From contig NC_021673.1 of the NCBI RefSeq assembly GCF_000247815.1, positions 42,052,592 to 42,116,591 on the forward strand: DNA of 64,000 bases, given 5' to 3'. The DNA comes from Ficedula albicollis (taxonomy: Eukaryota; Chordata; Aves; Passeriformes; Muscicapidae). The number at the start of each line of letters is the position of its first letter. The first letter of the stretch is position 1. The notes beneath the pieces are model-generated. The model had not been told where the DNA came from and searched no databases. It saw nothing but the letters and a program-made list of their open reading frames with translations. The position numbers and the translations under genes were made by a program. Below are positions 37,790 through 49,300 of the stretch, in pieces.

Positions 37790-39272
37790 ACAAGTCTTGC
37801 ATTTCATTACTGCCTCAGGCTAAGGATAGATGGATAGTGATGACAGAATCAAAACATTAATGGGATAAGAGTTATTCTGGAGACTTATAACATTTGCCAT
37901 ATTACTTTTATTTGCCATATTACAGTGTTTTTCCTGTAGTCCCTGAAGGCTACAGGGTTTGAAGGGTTTGAAAGCTATGGGAATACTTTGAAAAACATGT
38001 TTGCATGTCTATTCACATGTAGACAATCTCATTTTTACTGATAAGGGCATTTGTTCAAAACATTTTGATTCAAATCTTTGTTATGAAAAATACATGTACT
38101 CTTCCTCTTTAAAGGCAATTTTTTTTTGTGAACATCAATATGCTACCATAATACTCAATGTGCACACTGGTTTTACACTTATCCTCTTTTATTTGCAAGT
38201 AAAACTGTGTGTGTAATCACTGGGTATGCACAGATAGATGTTCTTGTCAGTCTGGAATAGTTTCTGCATAATAGCTGGAGAAGGATTATGCCAGTGGCAA
38301 CAGGAAGGGTGCAAGCGGAGCAGCACATGGAAAAATGTAACACTGATAATGATAAAGTGTGTTGGGGACAACTTCTGTTCTGGAAGTTTCTCAAGCCCTT
38401 GCAGTCCTTCTAGAAGGGTCAATGTCTTAACAAACACCCTTATTATTTTTTTTCTGTCGTCCTTCCTGTGGCCCATGGCTGAATGGAATCCGTCTGTCTT
38501 TAAAAGCATCAACAAACACATGTCTTATTTCATAAGCAGTGTAAAACCCCTAGTTTGGTGAGAAGCAAGGCTGAGCAAGGACTCCAGATTCTTGCCTCTT
38601 GGTTGCTGTGCATGAATGCAGTAGCATAAAAGGTACAAATTGTTCAAGTGAAATGGATCAGTTTTCATTTTCTCACTAGCGACTCTGCTGTTTTGGATAA
38701 TACCCAAAATACCAAAGGAGTTTCAGTGTTTTGATTCCTACACTCTGGAACAAAGAAGTTCCTTGTGCTGCAATCCACATCCCTCTCCCAAGACAGCTTT
38801 CTCTACCTCACGTTTATTGCTCTACCTTTTTAGTAAACAGAGCCAGGAGTCTATCCTGAGTTTGCCTGTTAGAGTGTAAGAAAACAAAGCATGTCCTCTG
38901 CAGACAGTTGAGTCCTGCCTCCAAGATGAAATGTGAGAATTCAGCTAGATGGTATGAAAAGTAAACAGGAAATAATCCTTAGAAATTGGAATCTTCAGCA
39001 AGTCTTTCAACTTCTAGCTGTGTATTTTTAAGAGATCCTTTGAACATGAACTTACTTGAACTTTTAAGGCTAAAGTGTTTAGAGGTTGAAATAACTAACC
39101 AAATACCAATGACTAAGTTCTGCTGAGCAATTTTAATTCCAGTGTTTCCCGAGGCAGAAAATCGAGGACTGCAAATTCTATAACTCTGATAATCAAGGCA
39201 GTAATTGGCAATGTTCCTCTGGGGGAGGCAGGCTCACATGAGGTCACTTCTGCCTCCCTCTCACCCAGCACC

Positions 39273-39316
39273 CACTGTATACAGATGTTGTATACACTGT
39301 ACACAGATGTTGTCTC
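39273..39316. repeat. 22-bp direct tandem duplication
   Basis: Two units of cactgta(t/c)acagatgttgt lie 22 nt apart, differing at one or two positions. Confidence 0.7.
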
Positions 39317-41853
39317 AGTGCTACCTAAAGGGGTTTTCCAGATGCAGGCGAGCATGTGCTTCCTGACCTCCTTTAGTGCCAGCTGTTGTTGTGCTGGGGA
39401 GAGTACCCAGGACAGAAAGCTGTGCCCAAGCTCAGCTAACTTAGACCTCTAAAAGAAAACAGGTGTAAGCGATTCAGCCAAGTTACATCTCCTGCTCAAG
39501 TGTAGTGGTTTTTAAGTCTGATTATACAATGCTTCTGGAATCATATCAAAGTATTGCTCCAGTCCTTTGTTCTGCTGTCGTAGAAATTATTATGAATGCC
39601 AGAAAAAAAGATATATTTAAGTTAGATTGCCAACATTTTTGACACTGTTACAGCCCCCTAGTGAAACTGAGGATTTTTTGTGATGGCAGCAAGACACATC
39701 ACATATGGATTCACTTAGAAAACATGGACAGGAGAACCACAAATGTTTCCAGTAGACAAGCCCTTGCATTTGAGGAACTTGTGGTGTGCTGTTTTGTCCT
39801 AAAAAGACTTCAGAGTTCTAGTAAAATTTTCTTTCCTTTCAAATATTCTACAGATAGCATGAACACCAAATGGATAAGCCATCAGTCTGTTTAAAGACAT
39901 TTACATTAGTGGAAAAAAACATAATGTCTATGTTTCATATAAATCTATAAACATAAATGAAAAAGATATTTGGAAAAGAAGGCGTCTGACACTAAATTTG
40001 AAAGGCTCCCCAGAGTTTTTTGAAGCCAGGAAATTCTGGTTGAGGTTATGGAATATTGATTTCTTTTTAACAGAAAAGATGCAACCTTACCCGTTAACCT
40101 TGATTGTCAAGAAAAAACCTTAATACAACAGCTGTTTAAAAGCAGTTTTATCAAAGGGGACTATTTTTTTTAAAGATAGTTATTAATCAATAGGCATTAG
40201 AGTACCTTCTGTGGAAGAATGTAGTGCATTTTTTTAAAAAATCAATGTCTAATTTTGTACAAAGCCTGCATTCTGCTTTCACTTTTCCCACTCCGTGTAC
40301 ATCACCTAAGAATATCAGTAATGCTTAATTTATCTCATATTAATATATGTAACATGTCTGTTTTCATGGCAATTTGCATTTTCATCAAGTTTTATATTTA
40401 CACTAAGTCAAAATCCTGAACACAAATCTGTAAGATTCATATGTTTTCTTTGCCATTTTGAGCAAAAATTCCTCATTTGGTGAGCACTTGGTAGATTAGT
40501 AAGTAGGCAGATTGTGATAGGATCAGGAGAGATCTGTGTAAACACATGCAATTAATGATAGGCCAAGAATTAGATTAATCAGTTTGCAGAAAGTAATAGG
40601 CTCAGCAGAGGGCTGAATTTAGCTCACCATCAGGTGTTTTGCCCCTGTGATGCATTCTGGTTACGCATGCATATATGTGCCGTGAACAGGCTGAGGCATG
40701 TGACAGGTTATAGTCCTCTCAAATCTCCCCTCCAGCATGAACCTTTCTCTTTTTTTGTGCCTAGCATTGTCTGCTGTCCTGCATTTGATGCTGGCGTTGC
40801 CCACCTTGCACAGAGTGCTCTGCTCTGCTGGCTTACAGCACAGCAGATGGTGTGCAGGCTGTAAGCAGCGCCCCAGCCCGCTTCTAACAAAGGTGGCCAT
40901 GTGGTGCCATTGCCAAACATGCAAGTTCTGGGGTGGTGGAAGGGAAAGGCAACAATTTTCATCTGCCACAGACAGCAAAGAGCTTTGAATGAGTTCTGTG
41001 GTCTGAGAGCACAGAGGTTTCACACTGGCTGGTGACAAGGCTGGGAATGATCTCTGGGTGCCTTTCCCATGATGGAGATGTGGTTCTCATTTCCATAGCA
41101 CAGTTAAGAATACAAGATGTTAACAGCAGAAGGGGACCTGGATCTCCTTTCTGCTTCCCAAACTCCATCCCTACAGCATTTCCATTTACAGAAGCAGCAT
41201 TGGGCAGCTTTGGAGAAGGAACAAGTTCTGATGTTCTGCAAAACCAGAAGAGGGTTCTTGAGGAAATCCTGTGATCTACAGCTAGGGTAATGCCAGGGCA
41301 GCACATAACTGTGATAACTCCAAAATAGGATTTAAAAAGACTGGCACAACCTGTCATAGCTGTAAAGGTGAATTCTTGTTAGTGAAGGATCAAGTCAAGT
41401 TTTAGGCTATTGACAAGATGTCCTTTTATAAACAATTGAGTAGGGAGAAAATAATATATGAATCAAGGTGTAATCTTCAAAGTTAATTAATTTACTATTT
41501 TTTAAAATACAGTAGTCATTTGGAGTTTTGCCCCAGAGGCTTCAACTTGTTTTGAAAGAAAATTCCAAATGGAAATCAATCACTCATACTTGTTTAGCTA
41601 CAAATGTATTTGATAACTATATTTATCCTAGCTGCAGCTCCTTTTTGACCTGAACCTGCCTTTCCTCACACTGTCTTCAAAGAATACATGTAGGCTTAGA
41701 GCACGTAGTGACAGGGACTTTTTCATCCGACACTGACCAGCTTTTTGACCTTGGAGAAAACATCTTTTTCTCAGGCTCAGTTTCAGATTTGTCTTTTTTA
41801 AAATCCCAATCTATTTAGATTATAAAACTGTCATACTGCTAAATAGTTTTTAG

Positions 41854-41911
41854 TAGAAATTTGTGGAAAGTCTGGTGGAACATAGAAATTTGTGAAAAGT
41901 CTGGTGGAACA
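41854..41911. repeat. 29-bp direct tandem duplication
   Basis: Two copies of tagaaatttgtg(g/a)aaagtctggtggaaca lie 29 nt apart (41854 and 41883), with one substitution. Confidence 0.88.
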
Positions 41912-42380
41912 AGGGCCTATCTTGACTGATGCCTCTTAACACGACCCCACAGTGATACTACTAGGGTTTAGTGTTTTCATGTTAATAATTAAGATGTCCC
42001 AGCTACAAAAGGAAAATTTGGATCTGATTTTTACGAGTATAAATCAAGAATTAACTTCACCTAGGAAAATTAAATTGCATAGGTGTGAAACAGCAAGAAT
42101 TAGAAGAGAATCATGCCTGCAGCAATAAGCTGATGAAGGAGACTCTGTCACCTTCTTAATCCTTAGAACAAAAGCACTTCCATAAATTACCATTATGTTA
42201 TGCCAAGTGTATTCAAGGACCGATTTACATAAGTAGGGGAAACTAGCTAATCTGTGTATTACTTACGATTGCATCATGATTTTTCTCCTGCAGGACTTGT
42301 GTAAAAATTTATAATAATGTACTCTGAGGACTTAGTGACCAGTTTATAAGATTCAAAATTCTTGTCTCCAGGAACCATAC

Positions 42381-42515
42381 AGAATCACAGAATATTCTGA
42401 GTTGGAGGAGACCCACAAGGATGATCAAGTCCAGATCTTCACTGAATGGCCCATACGGGGATTGAAACTACAACCTTGGCATTATTAACACCATGCTCTA
42501 ACCAACTGAGCTAAT
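42381..42515 (-). mobile_element. tRNA-Ile-derived SINE with CR1-like tail (TguSINE1-type)
   Basis: Read on the minus strand, the head begins ATTAGCTCAGTTGGTTAGAG, followed by a GGTGTTAATAATGCC anticodon arm with AAT at the anticodon position. A T-arm follows with GTTTCAATCCCCG. After that, GGACTTGATCATCCTTGTGG and CTCCAACTCAGAATATTCTGTGA form a CR1-type 3' tail. A tRNA-Ile head joined to a CR1 tail is the layout of the zebra-finch TguSINE1 family, mobilised by CR1 machinery. The head covers about 42445-42515 and has lost several tRNA positions, so it is not a working tRNA gene. It is the clearest hint that the host is a songbird. Confidence 0.85.
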
Positions 42516-43994
42516 CTCAGTGGCATGCTACAAAATCCCTTGCAAAACCTGATTAAATAGTTTGATTTTATGCCTCTTGATAATCCTATCAGGAGGGTTG
42601 TTTCAAAACACCTTTGCTCTGAGGCTTAGCATTCCGTTTTTAATTTCCAGCCTAAAGGTGCTCCTATTCATTTTGCCTCCATCTGTTCTTGGTCAAACAT
42701 TCTTCCTGTGTTCAGGAACTGTTGTCTTTTCTCAATGTTCGCCACATTAATTTATAGACAAAAATTTTACCTGCAATTCCATCTTTAGGCTAACTATGTT
42801 AGCACCACTTCATTTGCAGTAATGTAAGGATTTTATACCTCTGGCTGCAACAATGACCCTTTTTTGGATCTATTCCACCTTGAATTCATTTTTCTGGGGC
42901 AGTCAATGCTCACAGGATTCAAGCCTTTTGTGCAAATAGAATTAATACTTCCTTCTCTTCTCCGGGAAAACTCTGCTGCATTGTAAAATGTCTTTCTTCT
43001 CTTGTGCTCATAACTGGTAATGCAGTTATCCTGAAATTCACTGATATATCTAGGTTTCCTCCTTCTTCCACATTTCCAGCAAATGCTCCTATGTGATAAA
43101 GGAAACCACATGTTAGTCTGATTGAGTTGATGAATTTGTGCCTTGCTCTGTTTAATCCAGTCCTTCCTGTATGGTAGTCTAATTTGCCACTTTTCTTAAT
43201 GTGCCTTCCAATTTCACAATTTCCCCAAATATTATTCAAGGGAATTATTAAAAACACTGGATGAGAGCAATCCAGATGGAGATTTTAGTGACCCTCCCAC
43301 TGAAGTAGCAAAGCTTGTCTTTTAGCACAACCTGTTATCATTTCTGCTTTAGTTAATCCTTTATCATCCCCAAAGTTTAGTAATTTCTGGCTGTAGCACT
43401 GCCTGAAATACTTTATTGACCTTCACAGAGTTTAGATCTGCTGCATGTCCTTTGTCGAGAAAATAGGTCATTTTATTTTAAAAAATGAGGTTAGCTAGAT
43501 CTATCTTTGATTTATCTATGTTCTATCTTCATTAATATCCTTTAGTCCTGGCCACTGGGCCTGTGCTTATATGTTCCAGCTCTGCTATAGAGATGATCCA
43601 GTCCTGCTTCTTCAATTCACCTTGAGTTCAGTGGCTTCTCTGGGTTTTTTATCTCCTTTGTCTGTATTCATTTTTCTGCCCAAACAGTCATTCTCTGAGT
43701 GCTGCCTCTGCTGTCTGCTGGCTCATATAGGAAATTGAGAGTGTCCTTAATCTGCTGGGGCTCCTTCTGAAACACCTTAATGTGTCCCCCATCCTCCCTG
43801 CAAGCTCTGGGTTCTCTCCTTGGTTTTCACTTATCTAAGTAAGAAACCTTTTGTAAGGTTTTTTAATATCATTTGCAAAGTCTCAGATAGACTTATAGGG
43901 GATCTTATTTCTGGCCTCCAAATGTAGCATTTTCTTGCCTTTTTTTTCCCTCCCTTCTGTGTTCCTTCCTGATATACTTCTTGATGTGGCTGAG

Positions 43995-44072
43995 TAAGTG
44001 GCTGATTAATTAACACCTTCTCAAATGTAACTGTAAGTGGCTGATTAATTAACACCTTCTCAACTGTAACTG
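43995..44072. repeat. 39-bp direct tandem duplication
   Basis: Copies at 43995-44033 and 44034-44072 share taagtggctgattaattaac and accttctcaa, with one substitution (aaatg versus aactg). Confidence 0.9.
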
Positions 44073-45207
44073 CTGAAGCATCTTAATAACGTAATTATTT
44101 TATTTTTTTTTTTGCAGAGGCAGTGCTAACAATTTATTTTTTTATCTCAGTGCATAAATGTACACTGTAGTCTAACACCCTGGAAGTTAGAAACATTCAA
44201 GATATCATAAGTAGTAGCTTATTATTGAAACTATTGAGTGTAGTCAGGTCTAACAATGTTTGACATTAATTTTTTACTCTGATAGGTAAAATGCTTTCTT
44301 TTCATTTCAAATGTCCTTAGAAAGAATACTATATTGCCCAAAACTTTGCAGTACAGAGGCAAATCATGTGTATCTTCCCTAAACTGATTTTAGTCCCACT
44401 GAAGTGGAGTAATTGCTTAATTACAGTTTTCAGGTTGTAACTCTGTGGCCTTGTTTTCCTCCCAGAGCAGTGTGAATTAGGATTAAGTCCACGCATTCAG
44501 CAGTGTTTGCCACAAAGCCTCTTGTTATGAGTCAGTGGTGTCTGCAGTGCTGTTGAGAGCACAGTTTCAACCTCTTTCTTACATGATTGCAAAAACAAGT
44601 AGTGAAATGTAATAGCACAAACACTGAACATTCTTTGGCTGTTGCATAGTGCATTGATGAAGAATGAGTTGCGTAACACAGTGACAGATCAACAGAATCT
44701 GAAGAATTTTGAAGGAGTGCCAAGTTGTTATTTAGTGAAACCACTACCTTTTTACTACCTGCCAAAGAGATGCACTTCCAGCTGGGTAGATTCTCTTGTC
44801 AAATGGCCTATTGTTAACAAGAAATTAGAAATTAGGGGCTGAAATCTTACTTCTTTTTGCCACGGTTTAAATGCAATTTGTTATTTCTTGTTACTGACTA
44901 CAGCCTCTTGCTAAAGGACTTCTTCTGGACAGCCTTTCCCAATCTGTGCCTTTTAAATAAGCTACCTGGGATGTTTTGTAATGTCACTGCAGGTCTTGTT
45001 GCCAAGGAGAGACCCTGTCTCTTACATCCACCCCAAATGCCAGGTGTAGCCTTTCACCACTGTGCTTTTCCGAGCGAGCACTTGAGCGGAAGTTATCTTT
45101 TCTCTATGCGTGGCAAACCTTTCATGCACATCCCAAAGCAGGAAGACAGTGGGGTTCCTCATTATCAGTTATCTACTTCTGCCTCCTAAAATGCTGTAAA
45201 CTCACAG

Positions 45208-45564
45208 AGTGTGGAGTCCTCGTGAGGGGTTCAGTCTGGGATAACTTGGATGATTACTCCAACCTCAAGCTGAGGATCACAGGATTGACACCCTGCTACT
45301 GATCCCCGTGGTGGGACAAGAGGACTGCATATGATTCACACAGCACACAGCCTGCTTTCAAACAGCCTTTGTACTCCTGCAGTACGGATATCTGCAAATC
45401 ATTATGCACCCCCTCTTTGCCCAATCCACACAGGATGTGAGTCTGTGTCAGCTCCCAGCTTGATAGCCTTCCTCTTTAGCACTATCAATAAAAAACTCCT
45501 GCTTGCTGCTTTGGAAACTACTGGTCTACTGCCTGCCTCTAGCCAAGAGGGTGGGTGTCACATT
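45208..45564 (+). mobile_element. Candidate solo LTR
   Basis: This 357-bp block is bounded by the 5-bp direct repeat CACAG (45203-45207 and 45565-45569). Its ends are imperfectly inverted: AGTGTG at the left and CACATT at the right. An AATAAA polyadenylation signal at 45487-45492 lies about 75 bp from the right end, as in the R-U5 part of an LTR, and the block is richer in CpG and GC than its surroundings. The ends do not begin exactly TG and finish CA, and I cannot name the family. No gag, pol or env remnant is recognisable on either side, so a solo LTR would be expected. Confidence 0.35.
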
Positions 45565-46279
45565 CACAGATGTCCCACATCTGACAGGATTGTGGATAGA
45601 AGTATGTTTTCCATAGGCAGGTTGGGGAAGAGACCTACCATTGTAAATCTGGTTCACCTGCACTGCCACAGCTGCTCCTGGCTGGCCCAGAGTTCAGTGG
45701 TCCAGGAGAACAAGCAGTGTTCCAGGAAAAGCATGGTTGTGTGCATTCTACCACTGACATTTCTTCCTGCTGACAGGCCATGTCATTTTTGTGGAAAGGA
45801 CAGGATTGCTCTAGATGTACTTTTTTTAAATGAGGATGAAGTGTTTGATGCAATGATCATTTCCTGGTGCTTGTCACAGGTCTTCAGGGAGAGAAAGTGG
45901 TGGATGTTTGTCAGGAGCAGTTTGAGTCTTGTCTGATAGACAAGCAGATGGAGAACCCCATCTCACTGATTTGTGTCTGTGGAAGTACCAAAGCTGTAAT
46001 AGCTCCATCACTAACTCCACTCCAACAGAAGCAAGCAAAGACACTCATCATGACAGCTAAAGCTGTGACAGGCCACGTCTTCCCCCAGGAACAGCACAGG
46101 AATAAGAAGAATTTGAAGAGAAAGACCTGTGCAATTCCACTGATTTCATGCTGCTTTCTGCAGACAGTAACACCCTGTTCACATCTTCAGCTTTCACTTG
46201 ATAGCCAATTTTATAATCTTTAAACAAAAATCTTCACAGGTATTCAACACCTCAGGGATGTTGGCTCTGCCAGATGACT

Positions 46280-46305
46280 ATAAAGTAAATTTATAAAGTA
46301 AATTT
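46280..46305. repeat. 13-bp direct tandem duplication
   Basis: The unit ataaagtaaattt occurs twice in succession. Confidence 0.7.
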
Positions 46306-49300
46306 TAGGCAGCTGGTTAGAGCATGGTAATGGAAGGGGGGAAGCGGGGGGAAGAAGCTGCTCTTTGGAAAGGAGTCCTGGGACTACCACTGGTGCCCAG
46401 AGAAGAATTATGGCTGAGAGCTCAGATTTGGACTCACACAGCAAACACACCTTCAATCCATGCCAGTTCACGTTAAAAGCATGGCCCTGGAGTAGGTCCT
46501 GGGAACTCTATACTAGTTTGGCCCTTTCCTTTGCTTTGCCTCCACTTTCCAGGGTAGAAAAGCAAGACTATTTATCCTTAGGTGACAAAGTTCAGGTTTG
46601 GCTGTAACCCTGAAAAACATTTCACTTGGCCTTCACAGGTGATGTGCACGTCTTTGAGATTCTGGACTTCACTGGATAGTGACCATGGATGTTTTCACTG
46701 AGATAACAAAAATGTACCAATCTGTGTAACTGCATCCATTCAGGGGAAAAAAATAGTATTGGATATGTGTGTAAGCCAGGTGAACTCATTATAAACATTT
46801 TGTAATAGAGCTTGGAAAGTTTCAAATACCACAATTGAAGAGAACTTTCTCACAATATTCAAAATGTATACGTTTGTTATTCTTCCTGGAGTTTTACATG
46901 CCATTCAAATCTGTCTTCCAGATAAAAATCAGTGATACAGGTCATGGCTCTGAGGGTGTGGGCTGTAGTGATTAGCAATGATCTGTTTGTGGTGATATTC
47001 ACTTGCTTCCACAATATGCAATGTATTTGAATCCTCTCTGAGCTTCTTTTTCTTATTTTGTTCAACAGACAAGTGAATGAGTAAGTAGAAACATGCCACG
47101 AGTGCTGTTGTATCGAGTGAAGTATGAGACTGCTTTGCTGTTTCCTTTCATCTACTTGGCCAAGCTGGGACAATATGTAACTAGGCATTATGCAATATTT
47201 GTTCTGCTTCTCACAGCTTAAAAGGCTATAACTCTTTTGTGCTGTTAAAATTCTTGTGGATAAATGCAAGGGACAGAACTCTTTGACGTTAACAATTCCA
47301 ATATCCAGTATAAGTCATAGGAGCATCACAGGCATTACTTTTGTACGTTATATGGGCTAAAGGACAATAGTTTTACTCAAATGCGGTGGTTTCCCTCTGA
47401 GAAGTATTTTCTCTATTTCAAAGAACGCTGTCTATCATTCTGACACGCTCCAAAGTGGAAGCCCAGGCCAAACAAACCAAGCAAGAGCAAAATCAGCAGA
47501 AGGCTAGAATCTGCGACAGACAAAGACTTAAAATCCCAAAATAACCTTCTGTCAGGCACCCATTACCCTAGGTATCATCATTCAATGAGTTACAGTGAAG
47601 TCAGTGAACACTAATGTGAGATTATTTAGCATCGCTGTGAGCGAGTCCATTTTGCTGACCTCTGAGTTAGGAGCTACAGCAAATGTCATGAGCTGCAGCC
47701 AGCTGTTCATGCCTTCTGCATGATCTGCTTAGACCTTGAAGCAGCTGACCCCTAGATATATCCAAATAGCAGGTTTATAGCAAATACACCTCATCTGAAG
47801 TGAAAAGATGAATTACCATCTTTAAAATACAGGACAGTTGCCAGAAAGTTTTAAAATTTTCTCTGCAGAATACAGAGCTTGGAATGGAACTTCCTGAAAC
47901 TGATTAATCAGTTTTGATGATTGATATAAAGCTCTAATTTTTCTGAAGTTTTTCAAAGGCTTCTGAAATGTTTCTGAAATATTCTAGTAATTGGTGTTGT
48001 ACAATATTGAAAATCCTTCCAAGCTGTCTAATTAACTACAGCCATAGTTGCTTCTCAAAACCAAAATTAACTACTTGGTTTGATGTATTGCAAGCCCTCT
48101 TACACAGGTGGATAATTCTAGCTCCACAAGAGGTTTTGGTCACCTAGTTCCTCTGTTCAGTGGATCTGCAATTGAATCATTTCCTTTTAATGGGTGACTT
48201 GACTAAGTGGTTTGAAAATAATTAGCAAATGCAGAGGACCCAGTATTGAGGTGTATGATCAACATCTTATCAGGAACTACTTATTTCCTGTGGAAAACTG
48301 CAGTCGACTTCTCAAGAAATTCAGAAAGCAACTTGTTGCTCCTGCTTCTAAGGAAGCTAATCAAGGAATGGTTGCACCATCCCAGGCATGTTTTGACTTG
48401 TGATGAAGTGATCCCAACTGATTCTAAAGGCATTTTCAGAAAGTCTATTCTTTATTGCTATTGGATGTTTCATCTGGTCATTTTTAAGAAAGCGGTAATT
48501 GTCTTCTTACAGACGCAGACTATTTTTTATCCACTAATACATTTTAATCTTGGTGCACAGCTGTTAATGGGATATGCTTCCACTCCAGAGCAATTCAGAT
48601 TGATTTTGTTTCTACTTCAGAAATATATTACAGTAGAGCCACAGTATATAAAAGGGTTCAGTGTGTTGAGATGAAGTAGCCTCACGCTATTTGCAGCTTC
48701 TAATGGGAGCGCAGTACATTTAGAGCAGAAGTGGTGATTGATTGTCTGGTGCTCAGGCTAATTGATATGGCACTGAGTTAGTCAGAAGCTCTCAGCTCCA
48801 TCAAAATCACACATGACATTGCTCCTGTGCCTCTTAATATTGACTGGGTAGTTCATATGATAAAAGCAACATGTTTTTGAGGAGACTTCCAGAGCTGAGT
48901 GAATCTTCCTTCAGCATCACTTGCATTCTTTCCAGAAAGGCTTCCTTCCTAGAGCAGCATAACTCCTCCACTGGAAAATTTTTAAAAGGATGTTCTCAGG
49001 TCTGTTTATTTTTAATGGGCTTGGATGCGGTCACTGAGATCCTGTGAGGTCAGAAGAATGGAATGAAAGTGGTCACAGATGACACTTGAGCTATTTCCAC
49101 AGCTGGATGCACACCAGCCAGAGTAGGCGGTCCTCTGCAGATGAATTAGTTCATTGAAGTGCATGATACAAAACATCTGTTACAATGAGAACAAACAAAA
49201 ACAATGTGCCTTTGAAGACTGGGATTTGTTGGGAGCTGCTTGCAAGGGTGCTGAATGAGGCAGTTGTCAGAAAGTCAGAAACATTTTTAGGCTTGCCCTT

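Noticed and set aside
42445..42515. Functional tRNA-Ile gene on the minus strand
   Set aside because: The arms have lost pairing positions and the sequence runs directly into a CR1-like tail, so it is a SINE head.
45331..45936. 201-codon open frame, the longest in the window
   Set aside because: It spans the candidate LTR boundary, has no recognisable domain and a composition like translated non-coding DNA. Open frames of this size occur by chance in 64 kb of six-frame sequence with local GC enrichment.
45867..46223. 118-codon open frame downstream of the candidate LTR, possible retroviral remnant
   Set aside because: No gag, protease, polymerase or envelope motif can be seen.
48246..48674. 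142-codon open frame in the downstream intron
   Set aside because: No domain or family resemblance; it reads like random intronic translation.
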